Below, piece after piece: positions 13,153 to 21,031 of a stretch of DNA of 21,031 nucleotides. The translations under genes were made by a program, and so were the position numbers. The DNA comes from CAXGTL01 sp964012725 (GTDB lineage: Archaea; Nanobdellota; Nanobdellia; Woesearchaeales; CAXGTL01): the NCBI GenBank assembly GCA_964012725.1, contig CAXGTL010000020.1:1-21031 (forward strand). Reading direction: 5' to 3'. How positions within the stretch are numbered: position 1 is the stretch's first letter; every line of letters begins with the position of its first letter. Below the pieces are notes generated by a model. It was not told the origin of the DNA. It searched no databases and saw only the letters and a list, made by a program, of their open reading frames with translations.

Positions 13153-15594
13153 CTATAAATCAAATTTATTCTTTTTAACTTGTTCCCTAATTGCAATTGG
13201 TGAACCACCACCATGCCATGTGAACCTAGGCCTTATATGAACAGGATAAATTCTTTCATTTTGATCATCAATGATTAATGCTGAACCTTTCTGGCTCGGA
13301 AGGTTATCAAGCTGCCTATCAAGGCCTTCTCTCATATAACTTTGCATTAACACTGCTAATGCATTTGTATCAATCTGTGCTGTTAATCTGTGTGCAATAA
13401 TGATGTCAGATTGTGTCATTACATCTGTATGTATCTTTCCTGGTTGTTGTGATGCTAAAATCAAAGATATTCCTGGTTGTCTTCCTTCTCTTAATATTGT
13501 GATTAATGCATCGCTTGCAGTTGTTTTTCCTTTGTTTGGTAAAAATTCATGTGCTTCATCAATTACTAACCATACTAATGGCATTTGACTTACTTTTTTT
13601 TCTGAAAAAAAGTGAATAGACTTTTCAATGTCAGCAAATTCTTCAGTTTTTCTTTGATCCATTCTATCAATGAACAATTTTTGTGCAATCAAACCAATTA
13701 CTAAAGCTTTTATTGTCCATCCGCCAGGTACAGTGGCATAACAACTTACGTCTAAGATTGAAACTTTTCCTGGTTTAACTAAGTCTTTTAGTTTGACACC
13801 TTCTTTAGAAAATAAACCCCATGTTTCTGTGTTTAAAAATCTGTTTTCTGCTGCATTTTTTATATTTTCTTCTGACTTTGTATCATCTTTGATTGCTTTT
13901 ATTATTTCTTCTATTGAATAATCTTTTTTTTTATCTTTTAATACATTTATTGTTCTTTCAATCAATACACCAACATCTGAATTTCTTTCAATACCAAAAC
14001 TTATACACCAATCAACTATACTTAATTCTGAAGGCTTTATTGAAAATGGATAATCTGTTGGAACACCTTCTTCTTTATACTTATTATAATAACCAACTGG
14101 TGTGAAGATTATAACATCCAATGGTTTTGGTTCAAGATTCCAATCTCTTAATATTTGAGAATCCTTTCTGTTTGGATATTTCATTGTCCAATAAACACCC
14201 ATTGTGTCAAGCATAACAATACTTAAATTTTGTCTGACTTCGATTGGCATTGAAGCTAATCCTTCTGCAATAACGCCCATTGTATAGGATTTACCACTGT
14301 TATGAGAAATGATTCCATTTGCAATAAAAGAATTATTTTCAAGAACTTGTAAATCATAAACTTCTTTGATGTTTTTAATCTTTGAAATTTTTGTTATTTT
14401 TTGTTCAAATATACTATTGTTGAAATATTTAGTTCTTTTTCTTCTTTTCATTCTCCAGAATTTATGTTTACTTAATTTTTTCTCTTTAGTTTTATCTGTA
14501 AATCCTATTTTTTTGAAATTTTCCAATGAATTATGATCCATAATATAAAGCTGGTAATTAGGAAATATTTTCCCATTTAATTTCACAATTTTATCTCTTA
14601 TTGTTGATTGAATATTAAAGTGATTCAATACTAAGTTAAGATCTTCTAGGAATTTTCTAGATTTTGAATAATAGGCAATATGTTTTCCTTCTTTGTTAAC
14701 ATATCCATCACAAGAAAATAGAGCTTTAAGGAAATTTGCTTTAAATTTATTTGAACTTTCAAAGACTATTTTTGGAACTCTTATTTTATGTGACTTTAAA
14801 CCAAGTGGGATTCCTAGTTTGTTTAATTTTCTTAAAACTTTACCTTGTCCAGTTTCAATAATAAAACAATTTTCTTTACTTTTTTTATATCTTCTTGAAA
14901 CTATATTAAATTCTTTATCCAAATCTTGTTTTGATGTTTTTAAAACATCTTCTGAAGCATTAATGATTCTTACTCTTCTTTTTGTTCCAGTATACCAATA
15001 ACCTCTGCCATCTTTAAACTTGCCCTTTCTTACTTGCATTGTTCCATCTGCTAATACAAATCCTAGTAATCTTGCAATTCTTAGACTTTCTTTATCATTT
15101 TTTACTTCTGGAACCTTAGAAATTCCTACTAGAACATCTCCTTTTTTCAGATTTTCTGCATTTTTCCATATTAATTTTCCTTTTTCTTTAACTAATAAAG
15201 GATGTTCTTTTGTCATGATTAGTTCTTGTCCATCATAGTTTTCAATTTTGATCATTTCTTCATTTTTTTTAGTATTATATCTTAATAATTTAGCATTTTC
15301 CCATTGAAAGATTTCTTTGTTTTTGTTGAAAGAGATAACTAAATCATTTTTTTCATCAAAATCCTTTATATCCTTATAACCATTATTAGTAAAAACTTTA
15401 GTATTGCCTGTAATACAGCCCCTTTTTCCAACAACAAACACTATATGTGCACTTGCAATGTCCATATAAACTTCATTAGCCAAAGATGTTAACTGACCCA
15501 TTTGTACATATTGTTTTGCTAATAGGATGGTTCCTAATTTACCAAACTTTTCTTTTTGTGCTTTGCTTCTTCCTATTATTATGTCATATGCCAT
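13153..15594 (-). CDS. HerA-like ATPase interrupted by an intein
   Basis: An 813-residue precursor. The extein (residues 1-59 and 433-813, 440 residues after splicing) is a HerA/DUF87-type P-loop ATPase. Walker A is GKRG-[intein]-SGKSYTMG, Walker B is LVWLVIDEAHEFLP, followed by REGRQPGISLILASQQPG, and the C-terminal end HIRPRFTWHGGG is typical of the group. It lacks the long barrel domain of the HerA-like protein at 2347, so it is a different paralog. Such ATPases pump DNA or act in DNA repair or partition; the partner is not in the window. Without protein splicing the ATP site is split and the enzyme should be inactive. ATG at 15594 is the only reasonable start, with a weak GAG upstream. 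It converges on the CaCA gene with a 17-base gap. Confidence 0.92.
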   Translation of the reverse strand: MAYDIIIGRSKAQKEKFGKLGTILLAKQYVQMGQLTSLANEVYMDIASAHIVFVVGKRGCITGNTKVFTNNGYKDIKDFDEKNDLVISFNKNKEIFQWENAKLLRYNTKKNEEMIKIENYDGQELIMTKEHPLLVKEKGKLIWKNAENLKKGDVLVGISKVPEVKNDKESLRIARLLGFVLADGTMQVRKGKFKDGRGYWYTGTKRRVRIINASEDVLKTSKQDLDKEFNIVSRRYKKSKENCFIIETGQGKVLRKLNKLGIPLGLKSHKIRVPKIVFESSNKFKANFLKALFSCDGYVNKEGKHIAYYSKSRKFLEDLNLVLNHFNIQSTIRDKIVKLNGKIFPNYQLYIMDHNSLENFKKIGFTDKTKEKKLSKHKFWRMKRRKRTKYFNNSIFEQKITKISKIKNIKEVYDLQVLENNSFIANGIISHNSGKSYTMGVIAEGLASMPIEVRQNLSIVMLDTMGVYWTMKYPNRKDSQILRDWNLEPKPLDVIIFTPVGYYNKYKEEGVPTDYPFSIKPSELSIVDWCISFGIERNSDVGVLIERTINVLKDKKKDYSIEEIIKAIKDDTKSEENIKNAAENRFLNTETWGLFSKEGVKLKDLVKPGKVSILDVSCYATVPGGWTIKALVIGLIAQKLFIDRMDQRKTEEFADIEKSIHFFSEKKVSQMPLVWLVIDEAHEFLPNKGKTTASDALITILREGRQPGISLILASQQPGKIHTDVMTQSDIIIAHRLTAQIDTNALAVLMQSYMREGLDRQLDNLPSQKGSALIIDDQNERIYPVHIRPRFTWHGGGSPIAIREQVKKNKFDL
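14299..15417 (-). mobile_element. Intein with LAGLIDADG homing endonuclease
   Basis: Residues 60-432 of the precursor, 373 residues. It begins with Cys (CITGNTKVF, block A), has block B TKEHPLL with the catalytic His, and ends VYDLQVLENNSFIANG (block F) then IISHN (block G), with the penultimate His and the terminal Asn followed by Ser as the +1 nucleophile. The homing endonuclease has two LAGLIDADG-type helices, LLGFVLADG (176-184) and FLKALFSCDG (288-297), each keeping its acidic residue. All splicing and cutting residues are present, so both activities are expected. The insertion point is inside the P-loop between Gly and Ser, a favoured site for inteins because it is highly conserved. Confidence 0.93.
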
Positions 15595-15680
15595 TTATGT
15601 TATTCTCTTTTTTTGTTTAATTTTCTTTTTATTTTTTAATCTTTTTTTATGTTATTATTAATTTTATTATTAATAATATT

Positions 15681-15701
15681 AATATTATATGATATAATAT
15701 T
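15681..15701. other. AT-only palindrome
   Basis: AATATTATAT-G-ATATAATATT is a perfect 10-bp inverted repeat in the short spacer (15595-15725) between the giant surface protein's stop and the intein-bearing gene's start. It could end the first transcript or hold promoter elements of the second. Confidence 0.45.
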
Positions 15702-15725
15702 TAAACTTATTGCCAAGTTAATTTA

Positions 15726-18700
15726 TTATTTTGTTTTATTTTGTTTTTTATTTACTTTTGTATTTTTTATATTCCTTTTTTGTTTTATGTCCTTTTGCTT
15801 TTTGAATCTTTTTTTTCTTTTTATGTCTCTTTTTTGTGATGTAATTTCATTTATAATCTTAACAACAATTTTTCTTGGAAATTTATTCTTAACTAAATGT
15901 TCTAACAATGCTTCTTTTTTGTATCCTTTGTTTATAGCTTTTTTAATGTATTGTTTCAACTTAACTTGTTGCATTGAGTTGTTAATTTTAGAGATTAGCT
16001 TGTTTACTATTTTATCTGGGAATTTGTTTTTAATTAAAAGTAATCTAATTGTTTCTTTTTTATGTCCTTTTTCTAATGCATTTTTAATATATTTTTCTAT
16101 TTGTTTTATTTTCTTACTTTGTTTTTTTAATGCTTTTTGTTTTTTATCATTCTCTTTTTGAACTTTTTCCTTTTTCTTTTTTTCTATTTTTCTTTCTTTT
16201 TCTTTTTCTTTTTGTAATTTTATTTTAGTTTTCTTTTCTTTTGTTTTTCTTTTTTCTTCCTCTTTTCTTAATTGTATTCTTCTTTTCTTTTCTTGTTTTC
16301 TTTTTATTTTTGCATGTTTTTTTAGATTCTTTTTAATAATCAATATTTCTTTTTGTTCAAATAGTGCTAAATACTTGTGTAAAAATTTATGTATTGGTGT
16401 TTTAGTTTTTCTTTGTCTTGCTTTCTCTATTCTTTTTTCTTGTTTCTTTTTTTCTTTTTGTTCCTTTCTTCTTAAGTTCTTTTCTTGTATTTTTCTTTCT
16501 TTTTCTAATTTCTTTTCTTTAATTATTCTTATTTCCCTTTCTTTTTCAAGTCTTTGTTCTTCTATTTTTTTCTGTTTTCTTATTTTTTGTTTGATAATCT
16601 TTTCTTGTTTTTCTTCTTGTTCTCTTCTTTGTTCTAATCTTGTTTCTTCTCTTTTTTTGAATTCTCTATTCTTTCTTTTTAAATCTCTAAGTCTTTTCTT
16701 TTTCTCATTTTCAAATCTTTTTCTTTGTTTTTCTATTTCAATTTTATGTTTTTCTAACTTTTGTTTTTGTTCTTTTCTTCTTTTTTCTTCTTTTTGTTTT
16801 GAGATTTTACTTAGTTTTTTTCTTTCTAATTTAATCATTGAACTTACTTTGTTTGTTAATTTGTGTACTATATTCCCTGAGAATTTATGTTTTATTAAAT
16901 GAAGTGTTATGACTTCTTTTTTATATCCTTTTTCTAAAGCATTCTTGATATATTTTTCTATTTTTCTTTTAAACTCTTTGTGGTTCTTTTTTCTTTGTTT
17001 TATTAATTTTATTTTATCTTTCTTTCTTCTTTTTTCTATTATTTTTTCTTGTTTTTCTTCTTGTTCTTTTCTTTGTTCTAATCTTATTTCTTCTCTCTTT
17101 TGGTATTCTTTATTTTTTCTTTTTAAATCTCTAAGTCTTTTCTTTTTCTCATTTTCAAATCTTTTTCTTTGTTTTTCTAATTCTATTTTATGTTTTTCTA
17201 ATTTTTGTTTTTCTTTTATTCTTCTTTCTTTTTCTTTTTGTTTTGATATTTTATTTAGTTTTTTTCTTTGTGATTCTACATTTAAATGAATCTTCTTTGT
17301 TAATTTATTTACTATATCATCTGAGAATTTGTGTTTTATTAAATGAAGTGTTATTACTTCTTTTTTATATCCTTTTTCTAAAGCATTTTTAATATACTTA
17401 GTTAATTTCCTTTTTAGTTTTTTATTTCTCTTTTTTCTTAGTTTCTTTAGTTTTACTTGTGTTCTTCTTTCTTTTCTTATTCTTATTTTTCTTTGTTTTT
17501 CTAATTCTTTTTTCTCTTTTTGTTCTCTTTTTTGTTGTTTCCTTTTTTCGATTTCTCTTCTTTCTTTATTAATTTTTACTTCTAACTCTAGTTGTTTTCT
17601 TCTACTTTCTATTATTTTTCTTTTATTTTGTTCTTCTTTTCTTAATTTTTCATCTCTTATTTTTTCTTCTTTTTCAAGTTTTCTTTGTATTTGTTCTTCT
17701 TTCTTTTTTTGTTTTTCTTTATGTAATTTGATGTTGGCTTTTATTTTATTTAGATCTCTTTTTCCTATTAATGAGAAATACCTATGTAAGAATTCCTTAA
17801 TATTAACCTTTGATTTTAGTCTTTCTCTTCTTTCTTTAGCTCTTTCTTTTTGTTTTTGTTCTTTAATTTGTTCTATTTTGATGTTTCTTTGTAATGTTCT
17901 TACTCTTTTTCTTTGTGTTTTTTCTTCTTTTATTTCTTTTATATTCTCTTTAATGTGATTTTTAGTTTTATTAATTATAGACTTAATTTTAGATTTTATT
18001 TTTCTAATTTGTTGTTTTCTTTTTTCTCTTCTTAAATTTCTCCTTAATGTTCTTATTCTTTTATCTTGTATTCTTTGTTTTCTTCTTTCTTCTCTTTTTA
18101 TATTTTCTTCTTTTAGTTCTTGTTTGTCTTCCTTTAACTTTTTATGTTCTTTCCTTAAATCTCTTTGTCTTTCTAGAAATTTTATTCTTTGTTTTTCTTG
18201 TTTTCTTACTTTTCTTTTTTCTAATTTTCTTCTTGTTCTTGTTCTTAATCTTCTTATATAATTATATTTTATTCTCTTAATTTCACTCTCTATATTATTA
18301 ATTTCATTTCTTATTTTTGATTTGATCTTAGATTTTATTCTTCTAATCTTTTGTTTTCTTTCTTCTCTTCTTTTATTTCTTCTTAATGTTCTTATTCTTT
18401 TTCTTTGTGCTTTTTCTCTTTTTTCTTCTTGTTCTTGTTTTAATCTTTGTTTTTCCTCTCTTAAGTTCCTTTGTCTGTTCAGAGCTTTTACTCTTTGTAT
18501 TTCTTTTCTTCTTTCTTCTTTTTCAATTAATTTTCTTCTTCTTATTCTTAACTTTCTTTGTCTATTCAGAGCTTTTACTCTTTGTATTTCTCTTCTTCTT
18601 TCTTCTTTTTCAATTAATTTTCTTTGTATTTTTCTTACTTTTCTTTGTCTTTTTAATGCTTTTATTTTTTGTTTTTCTATTCTCTTTTCTCTTCTTCTTT

Positions 18701-21031
18701 CTTCTCTTTTTTCTTGTTTTCTTTGTTTTCTTCTTCTTCTTTTTCTTAAATAATTATTTATAATTCTATTTATTTCCTTTTTAATTTTGCTTGGTTTCTT
18801 TGGTTTTGTTATTTTTTCCTTTTTCTTTTCCTTTTTCTTTATTTTTATTTTTCTTATTACTTTTTCTTTTCTACCTAGAAGTATAGTTGCAGATCCTAAA
18901 AGTAAAATCATTACTGCAACCATCATTAAACTAGTCATATTAATGAATGATTCTGGAATCTCAATTACTTTTCCTATTTTTTTCATTATTTCTTCTAATG
19001 TAGATTCTTCTTCTCCTTCACCTTCATAGACTGCAATTGCATTTGTAGTAATTTTATCAATTTTCTTATTAATTGTATATTTGAATTCTTTTGGTTTGTT
19101 TGCATCTATTCTTTCAAAGTAGAATTTAACAATTGGGTCAGTTTGCAATATTTCTGTTGGATCAATATCTACAAAATGTACTTCATCTATTGTTTGTGCA
19201 GAAGATTTAGGTATTGTTTCAATTAATTGGAATCCATTTAACTGGCTAGTTGAATAGATTGTCATATTAATCAAACTTACATTAATTGTTTGTTGTGTTT
19301 GTTTTGACCTAACTTTAAATGCTTTTAATGTTTTGAATACTCTCATAGCACTATATGTATTTTTTTGTATTCCTTTTTGTACACTTTCTATTTCTTGTTT
19401 AGCTTTTGGTGTTACAGCTTGTTCAAGTGCTGAACTTATTGCTTGTGTTGATGGATCTTGTGTTTCACTTATTGCATCCTGGATTACAGTCACTATTACA
19501 TCTTCATTTGTTACAGTTTCTAATAATCCTAAATCTTGAGGTTCAACTCCTTGAAGAATAATATCTATTTCTTCTATAGTTGCTACTGAAGCTAATGTTG
19601 CTGCTGCACCTGCTGCACCTGCACCACTTGTTCCACCACCAACACTTAACTCAGCTTCTCCTGGATCTTCATCTGGTGTTGGTGCTACTGAGAAATTATG
19701 TTGTGTAGATTCTGGATTTATTTTTCCAGCTGTACTATTACATTTATAGAATAATGTATATAATCCATTATTAATTAAGCTTGAGTTAGTTCCATTACTA
19801 AAGTTGAAATAATGATAAGTATTATTTAAATTGATGAAATCTGTTCCATCTGTTTCAAATGTGAAATCAGTTGTATAATTATATTGACAACTTGCATTTA
19901 TATTAGTACTTATATTTACCCAAGTATATTTTGTATTAACAGCTAAAGTATAATCTGCAGGTGGATAAACAAGAGATATTTCTGGAGCTGTTGTTGTTGT
20001 TAATACTCTGACACCAGTTTGGTTTTCATTACCTGCAACATCTTTAACAGATAAATAATAAGAATATGTTCCATCTGTAAGGTTTGTTTGATTAGTATAG
20101 AATACCCATTCACCTGCTTCATTCTGTATTAAATATGTATTATAATTTTGTAATACTTCGTCTGCTGTTAATGTTCTGTTCCAAATTTTTACTTCATCTA
20201 CTAATCCTTCAATAGAATTAGCTCCTGGTGAACCACTATTTAAACTATTTCCAATTGACCAATCTGCTGCATTTGATTCTGGATTTGTAGTACAACTTGC
20301 ATCATCATCTTTAATACCATCAATATAAGTAGTCATTGTGTTTGATGAATCATCAAATATACCTACAACATGGTGCCATCCTGTGTCTGCTAAAGCATTT
20401 GTTGTTTCTCCATCCATACTACACTCTGTTCCTATTGTTCCATCATCGTCTATGAAAAATTCTAAAGCATCATTGCTTGCTTGTTTTAATAATGCAATTG
20501 ATCTATCATTAGTACCATAATCATATTTTGCTATTATATATCCATCTGTTGTAGCATCTGCATTATCTGTTTTAACCCAAGCAGCGATTGTGAAATTACC
20601 ACCATCACCAAATTCTATACTAGGATCATCTGGTATGATAATTGCTTCTCCTGTTTCAAAGAATGCTCCAAATTGTTTTCCTGAAGAATTCCAACTAGCT
20701 CCTGATATTAAAGCATGATTATCTTCTAAACTTAAATCTATAACATGAGTTGCATTGTCTCCAATAGATGAAACATTATCAAAATTAAACATAGTAACTA
20801 ATGATTTATCATAGAATGTGTAATTAGTTCCATTCCAATTAAATTTAATTTCCACTAAATCATCTGCATTTGTTAAACTTAGATTAATTTGTGCACTTGT
20901 ATCATATAATACTGTATTATTTGATTCTGAATTTTCATCAAAGTCTAATATTGGGTAACTAGTATCAACAACCAAAGTATAATTATCATCAGCCCATACA
21001 AAATTACCAACAGTATCATTACACCAGATAG
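15726..21031 (-). CDS. Giant surface protein, LamG-like ectodomain and Lys/Arg/Glu-rich tail (5' end outside window)
   Basis: An open frame of 1767 residues that runs off the right edge; there is no reason to start it at the TTG at 20975, since upstream codons stay open and Ig-like. The ectodomain (about 18956-21031) has an Ig-like region, a LamG/concanavalin-like domain (around 20140-20620, with NFTIAAWVKT, GWHHVVGIFD, DGIKDD and LVDEVKIWNRTL), a second Ig-like region, a Gly/Ala linker (VGGGTSGAGAAGAAA) and a further beta-rich region. One span, SLMMVAVMILLLGSATILLG, lies near 18880-18940. The remaining about 1050 residues are cytoplasmic and almost only Lys, Arg, Glu, Gln, Ile and Leu, predicted single-helix or coiled-coil. 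A helical motif, YIKNALEKGYKKE..... LIKHKF...IV, occurs four times (near 17290-17400, 16850-16960, 15980-16105, 15845-15965). It probably ties the envelope to something inside the cell; function unknown. Confidence 0.85.
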   Translation of the reverse strand, partial: IWCNDTVGNFVWADDNYTLVVDTSYPILDFDENSESNNTVLYDTSAQINLSLTNADDLVEIKFNWNGTNYTFYDKSLVTMFNFDNVSSIGDNATHVIDLSLEDNHALISGASWNSSGKQFGAFFETGEAIIIPDDPSIEFGDGGNFTIAAWVKTDNADATTDGYIIAKYDYGTNDRSIALLKQASNDALEFFIDDDGTIGTECSMDGETTNALADTGWHHVVGIFDDSSNTMTTYIDGIKDDDASCTTNPESNAADWSIGNSLNSGSPGANSIEGLVDEVKIWNRTLTADEVLQNYNTYLIQNEAGEWVFYTNQTNLTDGTYSYYLSVKDVAGNENQTGVRVLTTTTAPEISLVYPPADYTLAVNTKYTWVNISTNINASCQYNYTTDFTFETDGTDFINLNNTYHYFNFSNGTNSSLINNGLYTLFYKCNSTAGKINPESTQHNFSVAPTPDEDPGEAELSVGGGTSGAGAAGAAATLASVATIEEIDIILQGVEPQDLGLLETVTNEDVIVTVIQDAISETQDPSTQAISSALEQAVTPKAKQEIESVQKGIQKNTYSAMRVFKTLKAFKVRSKQTQQTINVSLINMTIYSTSQLNGFQLIETIPKSSAQTIDEVHFVDIDPTEILQTDPIVKFYFERIDANKPKEFKYTINKKIDKITTNAIAVYEGEGEEESTLEEIMKKIGKVIEIPESFINMTSLMMVAVMILLLGSATILLGRKEKVIRKIKIKKKEKKKEKITKPKKPSKIKKEINRIINNYLRKRRRRKQRKQEKREERRREKRIEKQKIKALKRQRKVRKIQRKLIEKEERRREIQRVKALNRQRKLRIRRRKLIEKEERRKEIQRVKALNRQRNLREEKQRLKQEQEEKREKAQRKRIRTLRRNKRREERKQKIRRIKSKIKSKIRNEINNIESEIKRIKYNYIRRLRTRTRRKLEKRKVRKQEKQRIKFLERQRDLRKEHKKLKEDKQELKEENIKREERRKQRIQDKRIRTLRRNLRREKRKQQIRKIKSKIKSIINKTKNHIKENIKEIKEEKTQRKRVRTLQRNIKIEQIKEQKQKERAKERRERLKSKVNIKEFLHRYFSLIGKRDLNKIKANIKLHKEKQKKKEEQIQRKLEKEEKIRDEKLRKEEQNKRKIIESRRKQLELEVKINKERREIEKRKQQKREQKEKKELEKQRKIRIRKERRTQVKLKKLRKKRNKKLKRKLTKYIKNALEKGYKKEVITLHLIKHKFSDDIVNKLTKKIHLNVESQRKKLNKISKQKEKERRIKEKQKLEKHKIELEKQRKRFENEKKKRLRDLKRKNKEYQKREEIRLEQRKEQEEKQEKIIEKRRKKDKIKLIKQRKKNHKEFKRKIEKYIKNALEKGYKKEVITLHLIKHKFSGNIVHKLTNKVSSMIKLERKKLSKISKQKEEKRRKEQKQKLEKHKIEIEKQRKRFENEKKKRLRDLKRKNREFKKREETRLEQRREQEEKQEKIIKQKIRKQKKIEEQRLEKEREIRIIKEKKLEKERKIQEKNLRRKEQKEKKKQEKRIEKARQRKTKTPIHKFLHKYLALFEQKEILIIKKNLKKHAKIKRKQEKKRRIQLRKEEEKRKTKEKKTKIKLQKEKEKERKIEKKKKEKVQKENDKKQKALKKQSKKIKQIEKYIKNALEKGHKKETIRLLLIKNKFPDKIVNKLISKINNSMQQVKLKQYIKKAINKGYKKEALLEHLVKNKFPRKIVVKIINEITSQKRDIKRKKRFKKQKDIKQKRNIKNTKVNKKQNKTK
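16590..17414 (-). repeat. Tandem duplication, 444-bp period, in the giant gene
   Basis: Two copies of a unit of 148 codons (about 16590-16970 and 17034-17414) share long identical stretches, for example GAAGTGTTAT at 16901 and 17345. Each encodes a YIKNALEKGYKKEVITLHL block followed by a long charged helix with EKQRKRFENEKKKRLRDLKR. The period keeps the reading frame. Confidence 0.85.
18465..18690 (-). repeat. Tandem 87-bp repeats in the giant gene
   Basis: A 29-residue unit (core RKLIEKEERRREIQRVKALN) occurs three times; the Lys codon of the KAL core is at 18662, 18575 and 18488, exactly 87 bases apart. The outer copy is more diverged. It lies just inside the membrane span and shows local, frame-keeping expansion of the charged helix. 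Confidence 0.85.

Noticed and set aside
16590..18690. Regular repeats that could suggest a CRISPR array
   Set aside because: Units of 87 and 444 bp are contiguous, in frame and coding, with no unique spacers between short direct repeats.
15649..18763. Several plus-strand open frames rich in Phe, Leu and Ser
   Set aside because: They are the complement of the purine-rich coding strand of the giant gene. They show only hydrophobic low complexity, and no start signals were seen.
20338..20975. TTG at 20975 as the start of the giant gene
   Set aside because: The frame stays open for all 18 codons up to the window edge, and the residues there continue an Ig-like segment. The true start and signal peptide must lie outside.

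Overview
The window reads as a chromosomal stretch of a very AT-rich archaeon with a compact genome. The archaeal markers are clear: eL43 (L37Ae), RNA polymerase subunit P, the KEOPS subunit Pcc1, prefoldin beta, UPF0147, DUF371, an archaeal-type tryptophanyl-tRNA synthetase, a Drg GTPase, two HerA-type ATPases, TATA boxes placed about 25-28 nt before start codons (leaderless mRNAs), and a tRNA with a bulge-helix-bulge intron. Base composition, short genes and large Lys-rich surface proteins suggest a DPANN lineage of the Woesearchaeota/Pacearchaeota/Nanoarchaeota type. That assignment is inference; no 16S gene is present.

Layout. 36-1972: an MgtE-type Mg2+ transporter convergent with DUF371 and a small helical protein. 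1973-2346: a gene-free region filled by a structured repeat (scaffold A, copy 1). 2347-5089: a HerA-like ATPase with a long acidic/Asn-rich insert, convergent with a 42-residue zinc-ribbon protein. 5199-7114: a Drg GTPase, scaffold A copy 2, and a short MscS-like protein. 7138-8721, minus strand: a translation/proteostasis operon reading tRNA-Pro, eL43, rpoP, pcc1, [scaffold B copy 1], prefoldin beta, UPF0147. 8888-10306: TrpRS and a small membrane protein with a basic tail. 10299-11782, minus strand: a ribbon-helix-helix regulator followed by a surface-protein gene broken by two single-base frameshifts. 11783-12190: a gene-free region with scaffold B copy 2 and a miniature copy 3. 12191-13135: a CaCA-family cation exchanger. 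13153-15594: a second HerA-like ATPase with a full-length intein in its P-loop. 15726 to the right edge: a giant surface protein (more than 1765 residues, N terminus outside the window) with a LamG-like ectodomain, one membrane span and a cytoplasmic tail of about 1050 residues rich in Lys, Arg and Glu and built from internal duplications.

The least ordinary content is the non-coding structure. Two dispersed scaffolds (A: two copies; B: two full copies and one miniature) have terminal stems whose bases differ between copies while pairing is kept. Three copies of a separate double-hairpin module (GTC-stem1-TGAGYAYRATCA-stem2-TGAC) sit inside both scaffold types. I do not recognise this family. 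It is the best candidate here for an undescribed system. The tRNA-Pro(UGG) gene has a 20-nt intron in its T-loop with an almost ideal bulge-helix-bulge, which is also unusual.

Functionally, the minus-strand operon couples ribosome, RNA polymerase, tRNA-modification (KEOPS) and chaperone subunits. MgtE, the MscS-like protein and the CaCA exchanger handle ions. The giant protein and the broken gene belong to one style of envelope protein: ectodomain, single span, strongly basic cytoplasmic tail.
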